Part shown: piece by piece, positions 41,570 through 55,751 of the stretch
How positions within the stretch are numbered: position 1 is the first letter of the stretch
Layout of the letters: every line of letters starts with the position of its first letter
NCBI RefSeq assembly: GCF_020740795.1
Contig: NC_067286.1
Location: 35,229,003-35,293,002, forward strand
Direction of reading: 5' to 3'
From: Apus apus
Taxonomy: Eukaryota > Chordata > Aves > Apodiformes > Apodidae
DNA: 64,000 bases
The notes under the pieces: model-generated
Databases searched by the model: none
The model's input: only the letters and a program-made list of their open reading frames with translations
Told to the model about the DNA's origin: nothing
Program-made: the position numbers and the translations under genes

Positions 41570-44500
41570 AATGTTTTCATACTATTTTTCCAGATAAAGG
41601 TCAAAACACTGCTGGTTAAAATTGACCCAGTCTCTATTTTTTCAAAGTACTACTAACCTTTAATTCTATCTTTTAAATCTGTTAACAAAATATTTTTTGG
41701 AGAAGCACTGAAGTAAGTCATTATTTGTACCAGTAAAGGAATATTGCCTCTGGAAGATACGGTTTCCTTTTAAATGACAAGCTTTATTTGTTTTGTGGTT
41801 TATTTTTAAATTAACATTGAACAGGGATTTTATATGCATATTAGAATTACAGGTTATGAAGAGATAAGATTAAGAAAGCATGTATAACGGCAAAATTGGA
41901 AAAAAGTAAGGATTTGTAGGTATTAAGGAAAAACAGGTGGGCTATGGACTTACTTTTCTCTACTTATTATGCATTTTAGGGATAAAAACATCTTTAGGAC
42001 ACACTCATGAGCAAATATACAAGATTCTTTGCATTATCTCTTATGTAAGCAAAACAATTCTAGAAACCATTTACAAATATTTTCCAGCTTTTCTTTGAAG
42101 AATCAAATGGTACGTTACACTGACCAAAGCCATCATGAATACCTGTGTCCCTAACTTCACCCCTGGCTTTAGTGACTTTAACATATCTGGGTTTTTTTTG
42201 GAATGCATCACATTCTTCACCACTGGTCTACAATGAAAATCATTTTACCATAAAAAAAAAGTACCCATCAGAAAGCAGATGGTATTTGACATGGATATCT
42301 CACAGACTCAGATGGAGCAATCAGACTTTAAGCTTCATATTAGAGGGTGACTGGTGATGAACCTGAGTTATGAATGGAGTTACAGCATTGTCAGAAGAAT
42401 TTAAAGAAGCTTTCACATTTACATGTCACATACTAGAGATCTGGGTGTTTTGAAGAAAGAGAATGTGCCTAGGAATTTCTTTATTTTCTCCTTTGAAAAA
42501 AGCAAATAAAACCTACACTAGCAATATGCTCTGTGTAAGAATGTGTATAAATTTATGCACGTATGGATTCCCAGAAAGAAGAGTTCACATCTACATTGTT
42601 AAATGCCCTCAAGCAAGTATATTCAAGCAATAGTTTACATATGTAGAGAGATAAAGCATACAACTCCTTACCACTATTTTCTCATATCCATGTGGGAATA
42701 TAATTTTTAAGAGCAAGGAAATAATTTGTACCTGCTATATATTTGCAGTATTTTCCCCAAAGTGATACACTTAATATTTGTTTTTAATTATTTTTTTAAT
42801 TTCTTTTTCTATTTATAAAAATGGTGGAAACAGTTCTAAAAAAGAGTTAACATTTTTACATTGATTTTAAAGGTGTTTTGGGTTTCTTTTCTGTGTGGGG
42901 CAAATTTTCTTGGTGTGCTCTTCAATTTAATATTCTGGTTACTAATTAGATTGTGTCTCCAGAGATGAGTACTTTTTTTTTTTTTTTAATTACCATAATT
43001 AACTGTGATTCTGTACTTATTTTAAGGTACTGAAATTCTTATAGTATGTCAGAAACTATAGTAATTATTTTTTGTTACATTTGCCTGACTCAGAGAGTTA
43101 TTTATCATTGGAATTGTGCATTATGGTTAAAACAAAACACAGAAGGATTTTATTTCATTTTAATTATTTTAATTATTACTCCATTTTAAGAAATTATGTG
43201 TCCTGCATTTATTAATGCAATTTATATGTACTGAAGATTTTCTCTGCCTTCAGCTATGTGGTATAATTCTCAGATTTTTGTTCCCTTTTAGACAAGTAAG
43301 ACCACAGCATATGAGCAACCAATGGAATTACAATGCTTAGTGGGACACATGGGGAAAAAAAAGAAAAAAAAAAAAAAGAAAAAAAAAAGGAAGTTAATTT
43401 TAGAGTGATGTTGGTCATATAAATAAGATATACTAAATTAAATCAGTCATTATGATTTAATCACACAGAAAAGAAAATCATTGTGTATTACCTGCAGTCT
43501 TACTAACAAAAAAAAAGCAGTGTTAGCTACTACTGAGATGTTTTTGTTTTTAAATTATTAATTTTTAAATTTCTGAATGGTCATTTAAAAATCCCTTAAC
43601 ACTATGCAAAGACTGGAACAAAATTGTGAAATTGACCCATCCTATTAAGTTACTGAAGCACAAATGATAAATACATCTGGGTTGATTAAAGACTGCTTTG
43701 CTTGTATTCAAGCACCCTTCAACTTTGCCTAGCTGGCAAATTAATTCTACAGTGTCTATTACACTGCAGTAAGAGCATAGACAGATAAAATATTTATAGT
43801 ATGGTTTTTGAGTAACATGATTCTTACTAACATTCATGGAGGTTGTACAACTGAACCTTAGTGTATGAAGTAGAAAATATTAATCCCTGCTCTTTGCTCA
43901 ACAACTTGACCTTTATCCTGTAAATTAATACAATATTTTGCATTCGCTTTAATTAAATTTTGAGGCCCTCCTGTACTCTTTCATGAAAACACATATCAGG
44001 GAGAAGTTAGCTTGTCAGCATGAGCATATGGTTATCTAAATTTAGCCTATTTTATTGAAAAGGTGTCAAATTTGATACATTGAAACTATCACGCCATTGG
44101 AATAGCAGTTTACACTGCAGTTTTACAGGGTTTATAGTGATACACTGTGCCAAAGAGCTATGCAGCATTGGGTATCTGATTCCTTTCTGTAATGAAAAGC
44201 CTATGAATTCCCTCTCCCTTTGCTTCAATGACCTTCTGCTTTGAATTAAAGAGAAAAAAAGGAATCATGTCAATAGCGTGGTCAGGAGTTCTGGCTATGC
44301 TAAGGTCCCTGACCATGCTGCCACTTTAACAAATGTGTGAGTTTCTAAAACAAATACATAAAAATGTAACAGTGTATAGACTGTCAATCTCGGTCAAACA
44401 GGACTTCTGCTCAGAAAATTCCCCAGTTATTCTATTATAAGACTATGAATGATACTATAGAGCTGTGACAGCTACTGTAAGGCTGCTGCACTCCTGTGTG

Positions 44501-45925
44501 CAAATATTTAAACGTAATTAGCCCCTGAGTCGCCGCTGGTCAAGTGTCTGCCTTGAAGATACTGTATGGCTTGCATAACAGTTAAAAAGAGCTAAACCTC
44601 CTGCTTTGTTTGGCTAGCACCCCTCCATGTAACTACCCATTATGAGGTAAAACCCTCATTCAAACCATCTGTGTTTTCTGAAAGTTTATCATCCTAGGAC
44701 AGTGGATCATGTTCTCACAGGAAATAAAAACCACAAAACTGGGTCCAGTCTGTTCAGCAGCATAAGCAAAACCACAGGAGAGAGAGAGAGAGAACAGCAA
44801 AAACTGATTTTGTCAGTTTTCTGCTGCTAAGGACAAGTGGGGAAGGAAAGCTGCGATTACTGCTTGTCCTTGTCTTCACCCCTGTCCTCACTTCTCAGAG
44901 TTGGCTGTCACCTCACATATACTGACATTCCCTGGACCCAACAGCTGTGGTGAGCTCTATGGTTATGCCTCTTGTTCTGTTCCAACTTCTGATGCCTTTG
45001 TAGGGACTGTAAGGAACCCAAAAACTGAAAGACCCTGGCAGTTGGTAGCTCTTGCTTGTCCTTCATCGCTCTTCAGCAAGACATCAAACATTTTTCTTGT
45101 GCAAGATAGCTGCCTGTAATATCATGCCCAAGGCAACTCATGATAATTCATGCATTCAATCCATAGCACAAAAAAAGCGTTAAATAAACATGAGAGTTAT
45201 TTTATTAAATTAAGACTGTAATTTCTCTGTTGCTAGGAGATATACAGAACAAAATTATTTATGTTGGCTCATTCATCCAGAAACGCTGACTCATTACAGA
45301 ACTAATGCGTATTTGAAGTTAAATTCTACCTAAAAAAGTATAAGGCTACTTCTGTCAATGCCAATTAGAAATCCTTTGACTTCTCTGATAAAGAAAGTAA
45401 TGTCACATGCAAATTAGAGTGAAGAATAAAAGGGTGATATTTTCTAAATATTCTCTTTTTTTTTTTAAATAATGACATATAAAAAGGATCTTCCTTCTTT
45501 ATTTCTGATGAGCATAATGTGTAATTGTCCCATTGCAAATGTTTTTTTTAATACTTTAACACCTTCTACTGGCACTGAGCAAACTCAGGGCTCCAGGACA
45601 GTTCAACACTGAAGATGAACATACTTAAATCTATAAATATCCTTAAGTCAAAGAAGATAAAGTTCAGAAAGACTTCCAAAGAAGAAAAATATAAATGACC
45701 CTACTCTCTTGAAATAATGTGAGCTGTTTTTTAAAACTGAATTTATGAAGAAAAATTCTAAATAAGAGCCAAGGAGAGTCTAAAATTTTTTAAAGAGTTA
45801 GGGGTCTGACTTAGAATATTAACTAAGAACTATTTCACATAGATGAATACATCTTTTACTGGATCCAACAGCCTTGAGAGAGGTGAGATTTCTGCAGCTT
45901 CATGCCAGAGGTCCTGAGTGGTGAT
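41570..45925. other. Intergenic DNA, AT-rich
   Basis: No gene seen. It contains a purine tract of A runs and single G at 43352-43390 and a short (GA)n run near 44779-44793. A patch with several CpG dinucleotides near 44515-44560 stands out from the CpG-poor surroundings. Confidence 0.55.
43352..43390. repeat. A-rich simple sequence
   Basis: Long A runs separated by single or paired G residues, without an adjoining retroelement body that I can recognise. Confidence 0.9.
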
Positions 45926-45929
45926 ACTG

Positions 45930-47250
45930 AACATGTATTCCCAATAGGCACATGCATACAGTGCACGCACATGTGCATCACATATGTACATGGCTGGACA
46001 TACAGATTAGACCAACACACCGATCACTCACATGGGCCTCATCCCACTCCCTTCTCTGGCTGTGCAGAATAGCAGAGAGCACTAGTGGAAGTGTATATAT
46101 TTACATGTATGATGTGCATCCCTCCCTTAGGCAAGCTCACACAGTCTGCCCAACAGCTGTCCCTGGATCCCAGTCTTCCCAATTGCTGTCACCTGGACAT
46201 ACAAAACCCTGAAGCTGCAAGCCCCACTCCAGCTCCTGGCACAGAACTTGCACTCACACAGATACACACACACATATACACACACTCAAAGCTGGTTGCA
46301 ACTTTCTGGTTCCCAGTATCTAACCTCACTCTGGTCATGTCCTTTGAGACACGTACACATTGGCAGGTCTCATCACTAGAAATATCCAGACCTCATGGTC
46401 TCTTCAGCAGCAGACTGGGAATACCCAACCCCTCCAATAGCCAGCTTCTGATGTGAACTCAGCCATAGAGTCACATACTCACCTGCCCCCCCAGATCCTC
46501 AACCCTTTCACCCACTCCCCAGCAAGTCCAGCTTGATCCTCACTAGTGTTCACACCCCCACATGTGCTCCAGATGATTGCAGCCAGGCCTCAGAGTCCCA
46601 GTCCCTATCTTGTGGCTGGCACTGGGTTTCACTCACTAAGGTCTCTCCAGTCACCACCGCCCACACACACCAGACCCCAACCACTTGGCTGAGTCTAGCT
46701 GCTGGCATCCAGACCCCATACAGACAGACACACTCAGCAGAAAACCCCTCACCAAGGAAAGAGCTGGAATGGAATTTGAAAAGATGGAACAGACTGAGCT
46801 GATCAGGTGCAGGGCATGGCCAGGACAGCATACCAGTCAGCAAACTACACCCAGCTGGTCTTTTTGTCTCCCCACGTTCATTCCTCCCCAAATCATCTAG
46901 ACCCCTCCATTTCCCTACCTGTTGTTTGTCCCATAAGCATTCCAGAATAAATCTTGAAATTAACTTCCCTTGCATCCCATATCCCTAGGCAGGCACTGCC
47001 CTCCTGCCCGACACCCTGTTGGGGCAAAACCATGAAAAGGTGCTATAGGTTTAGCTCATCTTGATACACTTTACACCCAGACTGTGATGATGAGGGTCTC
47101 CCAGGTCAGCCCTGGGACAGGCCTAAAGAGGGTGGTCCTTCTTTTAAATCTTTTATCCAAGGCTCTCTTCTTGCTTTTGTGCTTCTCTGTTTCTCTGGGC
47201 TTGTGGAGATGGGCCTCTTAGGGCTGATGGCTCCTGTGGTTTCTGTTCTC
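45930..47250. repeat. C/CA-rich block, possibly an old repetitive or LTR-derived element
   Basis: About 1.3 kb of markedly C-rich plus-strand sequence in AT-rich surroundings. CAGACCCCA, CTGCTGGCA, CACACAGA and ACACACACAC-type phrases recur (for example near 46250-46290 and 46660-46740), and an AATAAA occurs at 46947. Open frames on both strands (up to 141 codons on -) look compositional. The pattern suits a diverged bird LTR or satellite, but I cannot name a family. Confidence 0.3.
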
Positions 47251-49600
47251 TTTTGTGGGTGTGCAGAAAACCTTTGACCACATAAAAGTCTTTTATCAGA
47301 TATAGATGCAGATTTTAAAAACTTTACTGTTCTTCTGTCAGAGCTTTTAGAAGAAATGTATGACAGAAAAACTTCTAAAAATCACCTCAGCTGTATCTGT
47401 GTGAGATCCTGTAAATTATGTAAGTTATTTCAAACGGCTGAAGAGGAATTTTAACTAACATGGTAAACTTTGTAAAGGAAAAATGGAATATAGAAGGGTT
47501 TTTTTGCAAGGGTAGTCAATCACTTTTTTGTTATTTCTTTCTTCAACTATGTGAACATATTTAACGGCTACTTGAGTGATAGCTGGCTTCACATTTATTA
47601 AGAAATTTAGTCCTGATCAGTCTCTTGAAGAGAAGAGGAACAGAGAGCTAGAGCCAGTGACTTCTTAAACTGTCTCAGCTGGTTCTTCTGCAATACTTGT
47701 CAGCACCCTTAGATGCAATTCTCAGTCAGCAAAGCAGCTTCTGTCCTTCAATGGCATGTGCTAAATTGCTTGTCTGGATTGAGACATTAAACTCTATGGC
47801 CAAATCAACAGGAAGAATGCCATGGCTTCTGTAAAGAGAGCAGGTTTTCTGAGCGTTTAGAGTAATTTGCATCTTATGTCTTTTTGCTCCCTTTTATGTA
47901 TAGTGTAGTTTGCATGATTTTATTCTTATTGACAACTGTGTTATTAATAATATATAGTGAAAACTTAATTTCTGAAAAAAAATTACCATCTCTGATTTAC
48001 ACCACCTTAGAAAGAGGAAAGGATAGACCTGTCTTGTTGCTTTTTTTCTTATTTGATTAAGTTACTAATCTAATAAGTTCAAATGACAGTCTGTATCTCA
48101 GCCCTTACTCTTGTAACTCAATCCTTATTCTTCAGCTTGCTGGCTGCTGACAGGCACAGAGGAAAGTATTTCAGAGCATTTAAAATGCTTCTCTTATATG
48201 TTCTGTTAAAATTCCATCAATTGTCTACTTAAATAATTTTTCACTCTTTTCTTACAAAGGGCAGGTCTGTGTTTATTGTGAAACAGCAGCTCACTGCCTG
48301 CTCATTTGCAAAGACAGTGCAGTAAGGGCAGCATGTGTGGAAAAAATAATGTGCAAAAATGCTTGCAGTATAGATTGTCCATTGTGGTCCGGACACCTTT
48401 CAGCAGTGCATAGAGGGAATAACTCCATGGACATTTGTAGACTCAGTGCAGGCTCACATTTTCACCATGTTAGGGAAGAATCAAGTCTTGCACAATTTAT
48501 ATAGCTAAGCAAATATAATTCAGATTAAATTTATTCTGTTGTGCAATTGTTACAGCTTTGTGTGATATGAAAGTGAATATAGCAACTGTCGCATTTTTGG
48601 TGAGCTTGCCAGTACCCCATTAAACTCACATATGTGTCAATATGTTTCTATATATGCTGTGATGACCTGAGGTTGCATTGACTCCCTCTGTGTTTAAGCT
48701 GGCCTTTCAATCCTTACAAAGGGAAACATTATGAAAGATCCTTTTCTCTGCACAGACATCTTAGCCCTTAGTCTTCTCCTGCCTTACATCCCCGTGAGAA
48801 AACACAGTGACCAAAATACTACTCTTAGTGTTTCTGAGCAGCCAAAAGATGTTTGACCAAGATTTTTAGCTAATTGCTCCAAAATGTTCTTTACCAACTT
48901 AAATTCTTATATTAAAAACTGTTGTTCTAAATGAGTTCATGCAAGTTAAGAGCTAGTAGATTAAATGGATACTTTCCCCACCCTCTGTCTTTCAGTGCTG
49001 CAGAAAAAGGAGTCAACTGAAAACAATATAGTGGCAGTTCTTTCAACTTTGAGCTCCATCCTGTTTGCCTACAGAGGCATTTATAATATATTGTCCAGAT
49101 ACCCTGGACAAAATGAAGCAAGATCTAAGAGTGAATTAAGTCTGTACATCTGTGAAAAGGCAAGGAAGAGAGACAGAGAGCACTTACTGTGCAGGATTAG
49201 CCACAGTAGAGGATTGTCAGCTCAGCTCATCTCTGGTCAAGGACTGTACACAGTTCAAAGCCTGGCAGCCACCTGGAATTCCTGCTGTCTAGGCATAGAA
49301 GGTTAGCAGAAACTTTGTCCTGGGAAGGGAGATGTTAAATTCCATGAAAAACACATAATATTTTTTATGTTCTTCCTGCAAGATGAAACTAGTGAAAATT
49401 ATTATGGCCCTTCTGCATGGAGCTGCCACATAGTGCTGTTGAAGGTGTTATGATTTAGGACCCAGAAGTCAGTCAGAAGTATGCCAGTTTGTGGCTGCAG
49501 GGTCTGACCACTGTTTAAAACCCAGGAAAAAAAGAAACTGTTAGAATTTCAGCTCGTTAGTTTGTTCTAGTATTTTAAATCCAAGCCAAGGATGCTTATA
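47251..49600. other. Intergenic DNA, nothing recognised
   Basis: AT-rich sequence. The 113-codon open frame at 48965-49306 (+) follows a T-rich CTTTCAG, but it has no recognisable domain and no partner exon. Confidence 0.55.
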
Positions 49601-49717
49601 TGGATGGGATTTAGAGCAACCTCATCCTAGTGGGAGTGTGCCTGCCCATGCCAGGGAGGGTTGGAACTAGATGATTTATCTTTAAAGTCCTTTCCAACCC
49701 AAACCTTCTATGACTCT
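49601..49717 (+). mobile_element. CR1 LINE 3' end fragment
   Basis: The segment reads TGGATGGGATTTAGAGCAACCT, AGTGGGAGTGTGCCTGCCCATG, GGTTGGAACTAGATGAT, TTTAAAGTCCTTTCCAACCC and a decayed TTCTATGACTCTA tail. This is the classic CR1 3' terminus in plus orientation. Only about 115 bp remain. Confidence 0.92.
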
Positions 49718-50849
49718 AATCCAGTAACGTGTGAATTATCAGCTCTCCCAAGCAAAATAAAACAACAAAGTGAATCTAATTATGCAAAAATCTTCAAGGT
49801 GAAAGAACTGGGGATTCCAAAAATATTCTCCATATGTAGTGCTGTGGCACCTGATGAGAGGTTGATTATCAGGGGGCAAAGTGTGATATGCATCTAATTG
49901 CAGCCTTCTAGCTTCTGCAAATGATATTAAAGTGTTAACATTTACCACCATTGCAGGTCCACTTTTTTTAACCACCAAACACATAGGGAGGAAAAACCGT
50001 AATCTTAAACTTGCTATCTTTATTTCGATAAAAATTGGATGTGCATATGAACTTGTACAGATTTCTTATTAAAACTGTAGTCAACTGGGGTTTTTTTGTT
50101 TGGTTAGGATTTTTTGTTTGTTTGCTTGTTCTTTTAAATAAGTGAGAAAATAAGTTTTCATTTTTTAAAGGGTCTGCTCATTTCATTGAATTTAGTTTTT
50201 TCTCTTTTTTTGTTTAGGATGCAAATTCCAGGTACTTTTTTCACATTTGTTTGAAAGAGATTTAAGACTTCTTCCACTGTTAAAAAAAACCCTTCAACCT
50301 ATATCATTCTTCTAACTAGTTTGCTTAATTTATCAGTTTGTCTTTAGAAAATGAAAAGCTTATACCTAATCTGTTCTTTATTCTTCTGCTAAAATAGATC
50401 CTTCTGCTAAAATAATTTTTTATTTGATAGCTAAAATAGATTGTTAACTGGTACCTCAGTACAAGGTTAATTTTAATGACTGGTTTTACAACTATGGCTT
50501 TAGATGTAGCAAAGCCAATGTTGGATAAATACCACTTTTTGTCACTTCCTTATTTATTGGATACCAGATACAAACAGAAATATATGATCAGTGCTGCTAT
50601 GTTTCCAATCTTTATTCTTGAAGCAAAGGTTTTTGGCTTGTCTATGTGGCATAAGTATGTAATTAAGAGCAGTTAACCTGACAAAATATCTTATAGTAAT
50701 ATTTGCTAACCCTAACAATTCTATTTAGTCTGTGTAATCACCCTTATTTCTTTACAATGTTACTCTTACCTCTATTGTCGTCTCCCAAATAGTGCATGCC
50801 ATTTAATACTGCTGTTCAAGTCTTGTTCTTGAAACTGTCTGATTTCTGG

Positions 50850-50957
50850 GGTTTTTTTTGTTGTTATTGGGGGTTTTTTGTTTTGTTTTCTTGTGGTTTT
50901 GTTTGTTTGTTTTGGTTTCATTTGGTTTGGGTTTTTGTTTGTTTGTTTGTTTGTTTG
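50850..50957. repeat. T/G-rich (GTTT)n low-complexity tract
   Basis: About 100 bp of nearly pure T and G with GTTTT and GTTT units, ending in five or six regular GTTT repeats. There is strong strand asymmetry. Confidence 0.9.
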
Positions 50958-53900
50958 AAAACCAAATGTGTCTAAATGGTATTAGAACATTGGAGGTCTT
51001 TCAAATAAGGTGGTTTTGCTTATAAGATATCCATGGGATACTATGAAGCTAGCATTTGATGAAAGTTGCAACTAAGTCACAAAGATTAACAGCTCTATGA
51101 CATATGCATCCAAGGCCAGACCAAGAAAAAAATCCTGTGAAAATCTTACTTCTTGAGCCAACTGGAGAGAATTGTCCTCTTTACCAAGAAGCTTCTATGA
51201 ATGTTCTTTATAACTTGTCTGACAAAAATTTAACCTGCTTATATAAATATCTGTTTTTTGCTACCATTAATTGCAATAAAAGTGGGCAGAAACCAGTGAA
51301 GCAAAGAATAGACATAGCAAGCTATGAAGCAACATTTCTAACAATAATTCATTCTTTGGAAAACAAACAAACAAAAAAACCAACACAAAAAGCTTTGTTT
51401 ATTGGAAAGGTCCAGATGAATAGGTAAAAGTTTCATTTGTTTGAATTTTGACTAGTGCCAGAGAAGAAAGGTTTTTAGACCTACATTGTAGAAAAAAAAA
51501 TGAAGAATATTGATGCATATCCTTAACATTAATGTAAAGTTAATTGTGATTTTCTAATTTAATCATATGAGGATAAAAATAGAAGACAATGCTCTACTAT
51601 GTATATAAGACAAGATCATACTAAACCCACCTATCTTTCACATCTGGTTATTGTGTGAATATTCACTCCTGTACAAACCTATTGACTTCCTATTGCTTAT
51701 GTGTCTGTATCTTAGAGTAGAATTTCGTCCAGATTATTTTGACAGGAATATCCACAGGGAGAAAAATGCATATATCTGTATGAATTAATTTGATTTAAGT
51801 ACTGCAGGATGGGATTTAATGATTAAACATACTTCATTCTCTGGTAAAAAACAGGTACCAGATGGTATGTATAGCAAAATATGTTTGCTCTATACCTTTG
51901 GGTTTTGAAGTAAAATACAACCTTCTTAACATCTGGCATACCACCTCAAGACATTTGAAAGTGCACAAAGTGGACAGACATTATTAGATTACAGAAGGCT
52001 ATGTTGAGAAGATTTTATCTGAATTTTATACAGATAGTGGCATGGAAGAGCTGGGACATCAACAGCATACAAAAAAATATTACTTCTATGTAAGCAATGT
52101 ATATATAATTGGTAGATTGCTGGCTGTGCAATACTGACTTTCCTAGAATAGCTACAAATGTCATATATAATTTATTCTGTAGTTTCCATTGCTAGACAGA
52201 AAAAGTACACTGAGCGTTATCTAAAAATGTGTTGACATGCTATCTTCTATATAAATAATAAATACTTTTGTACTATCTCCTAAGGGAGCTGTCAGAGAAG
52301 AAACCCAGCTACAACCTACAGTATCTTCTCTTTTTTAGTAGGGTTGACATATAAAACATTGTTTTTCCAGTCCAACTCAGGATCTGCTTAAATCTCTATG
52401 CATAACTCAATAGAGTTATCTTACAGAACCATACGTACACATAAATTTCTGCTTGAACTATTGGGGGCTTTAGAGTGCCATGAATCTCTATTTCCAAACT
52501 GATCAGTTCCACAGGAACTTAAAGTTCCTAGAATATCTAAATTCTATGGCATATAAAATAATATGATTGTAATCATGTGACCACATGTGTTGACATTTTT
52601 CATATCTAACAGCTGCCTGAAAGTTGTATTCCCTTTTTTTTCTTTAAATTGGGTGAAACGTTTTTCCTAATAAGGAAAGTAGAAAAAAATAATATTTTAA
52701 GTATTAAATATGTTAATATTAAATATTAAATAGATAGATTAAATATTTTGCAGCCAGAAGTGTGACAGGAGTAACCAGGTTGATATCCACACTGAACTGA
52801 CTTTTAAAAGAGCGTTTGAGGAGCCTGAGGCTGAAGCTTCAGGGGTAGAAAGCAGCAATAGTTCTGATCCCACACTGAATAGCCTGGAGAAGCTGGTGGA
52901 ATCTTATCATGTAACTGGTGTTTAACATGCATTCCAACCACCAGTCAGAGAGCCTGACAGGGCTTGACACAGGTATTTAGCCAGGGTAGCTGGTGCCATT
53001 GTCATATACCAATGTCTTAGGTATTCTAATAAAAACTGGCTAAGATAACCTTATGTTTTCATGTTTTCAGGTATTAAAAATAATGTGGGAAATTCTGAAG
53101 GAAAATCACCAGACCATATATATCTCAAGTTGATAAAATATTAAATGACAACCTGAATACAAATACTTTTTTAATATTTAACCAGTTTTATTAAGCTTAC
53201 TAGGAACTAAAGGCTGCATTGTGTTTCATCTGTCAGTTTTGCTCAATGGAATTTTTTTCAGCAATATTATGATAACTACTGCTTTGCAACAGCATCTTTG
53301 CTATGTTCAATTTGAAAATCAAAAGCCTGAAAACAATCTCAGCTTTAGGTATACACTTCTCAGAACTCTAAATTCTACTCAGACTAGTTGATTTTTCCTA
53401 TCACTGTGCCATTCTCAAATTAATCCCAATAGTTATGTTCAATACGGAACTTAATGAATACAGGAATAGAGGTTGCATTCAGAAACATTGTCATGATTTG
53501 GACTCTAAATGAAGCACCAGCCTTTCCTTTTCCATTATATCAGGATAGGTAAAATTGGATGGCAGAAATTTACTATGGGAACACCTCCAGACTTCATACG
53601 CTGTCCCAAACCCAGTCTGCAAAATAGTCTGTAGCAGTCATTACATTTTTACGGTTACAATCAAGGCTGTTCAGTCTGAAGCCTGGATATGCTGAGTGCA
53701 GTTATTTCAATTCCAGTCTCTATTCAGTTTAATGTGAAAGAAGAGAGAGTGACAAGAGCATTTTCTGTTCTTCACCACAGCTGGGACAACAGGCATTGTC
53801 AGCTGCAGCACACTGTCAATCTGGAAACCTGCCATTCTGCTGAGAAAAAGTTTATGGTTAGTCTGACCTTGCTGTTTCTTTGGGGCAAGTGGACTTCTGG

Positions 53901-54006
53901 GCTAGAATGCTGGCTCACTGAATCACTTATGTTAGGGCTATGTGAACCAGTTTAAAGGCTCTGTCTTAAAACTTTGCTTATTCAAGCAAGTTATGTAAAT
54001 AATTAA

Positions 54007-54025
54007 CAAAAAAAAAAAAAAAAAA
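54007..54025. repeat. Poly(A) run
   Basis: Nineteen or so consecutive A residues followed by GGATGAATGGATGAGG. No retroposon body was recognised upstream. Confidence 0.9.
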
Positions 54026-55716
54026 GGATGAATGGATGAGGGCATGAGCTGGTCAGCGAGCTGAGTTATTTTGCTTGCTTGACAGGCAGTAAAAGCCCAG
54101 TGGGACACAGAGAGGCAGTCTGACTCTGTGTTCCTCTTCGGAGCCTCCTATCTTTCTCCTGTCTCAGGGACACATTCCTGCTTGCCTAGCTGAGTGACCT
54201 GATTTTTTGATGTGTTCTAAATTGGACCCTCAGAAGTGGCCAGAGAGAAGCTCTAGTGTCTTGCACCTCTCAAATGCACTTCTGTTTCTGCTCCCATTTG
54301 AAGAGTATGAAAGGTAGTAAGCTCATCTGACACTGCGAGTTGTCCCTTTGCACTGTGGAGGAGACTTGTGACCTTGCAGGTATGTAACAGATTTGGTCTG
54401 ATGACAACATGTGATTGAGGGAGGACAACTGAAGAGAAAATAGCAACTTCAGATGAAAAATATCCACCTTTCAAGCAGGAAAATGTTTATTTGGGGAGCA
54501 AATGTTAACTTAAACTCTTTTAACTTGTTCATTGTAATTGTGAGACTATAGACTGAGATTCATAACATCTGGGTTTTATTGTTATCTGGAAAAAAATACT
54601 ATGAGAGCATTTAAAGTTTGTTAACTTGCCTGCATAAGGATGCCAGAAAATGTGAAATGGATTGGGGAACAATAATAAAAGTTCCTGGCCTAGATTTTGA
54701 GGACAATGGAATCTCTATTCTTACACTGCATCTCAGTGCAAACATAAATATGCCATACTTAACCATTGAGCTAATATGTTTATAGTAGACCAAAGAATGA
54801 AGGTATGACAGGCATATTTGGTAGGTTAGCCTTTCTGCATCTCCTGCAGTAAAAAAATAAAGTAAATAAATTCTTAATTGTTAACTTGATCCATTCTTCT
54901 GGACTGAAATAAACTGCTGTGTCTGTGAGTTGTTAATAATTGATTACACAAGTGCATATTTACTGGGAAATTCCCACCTCATCCATTATCTAAAAGACAC
55001 AAAAATATCCCCAACTAAGAGTACAGTAATGTAGGTCTGGGGAAATTCTGTTTCTTTGTAATAAAAACAACAAAGACAAGTACAGAGGTATGAGTTTAGT
55101 AGTCTTTAAAATGAGAGGAACCTTCTTAATCTGTTTTAAGACACCCCTTCTAGTGAATAGGGCTGGAAGATAAATCTACCATGAGTATCATACTCAAACT
55201 AAACAACAATGACAAACATTAACAAAAAGGTTATAGTGGAAGCAGAACTGTAAGAACACTTGACAATTAATGGTCTCACATATGAAGAATGACCTTATCA
55301 ACTGAATAGCTCAATTTGAATTGGAGATACAGGAGGGGTATCTGGATTTTTTAGGATTTATCAGCTTTTCTCCTGTAATCCTGAAAGCTAAGCTGAAAAT
55401 AATTACCCAACTTCCCTTTTATTCCAATTATTCTGCCTATTGGAGAAGAAAAGCCATACACTAAAACTTGAAAGGTTCTTCTGCACTCTGCTGTGAGCAA
55501 ATACACACATTTTCATTCTTTCCACACTTTACTACATCCCTTTACTGAAAGAGGTATTTTTTCTCTCAAATCTTTGTATACTTGTGGCAATTTTCCTCTG
55601 TTTTCCACTTCCCCTTCCAGACCACCTTGCAACTGTGTGCAATTGAAATGCATGAGAATATAGACTTCAACATGTATGTATTCCTCTGAAACCTTATTTA
55701 GCTTAGAATAAAATTT

Positions 55717-55751
55717 GGTTGTTTTGTTTGTTTGTTTGTTTGTTTGTTTTG
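55717..55751. repeat. (TTTG)n microsatellite
   Basis: Six or seven TTTG units, simple sequence. Confidence 0.9.

Noticed and set aside
46550-46975. 141-codon minus-strand frame in the C-rich block
   Set aside because: No recognisable domain. It lies in skewed repetitive sequence where long frames on several strands coexist.
48965-49306. 113-codon frame preceded by a possible acceptor
   Set aside because: No domain, no donor-linked partner exon and no neighbouring coding signal; treated as chance.
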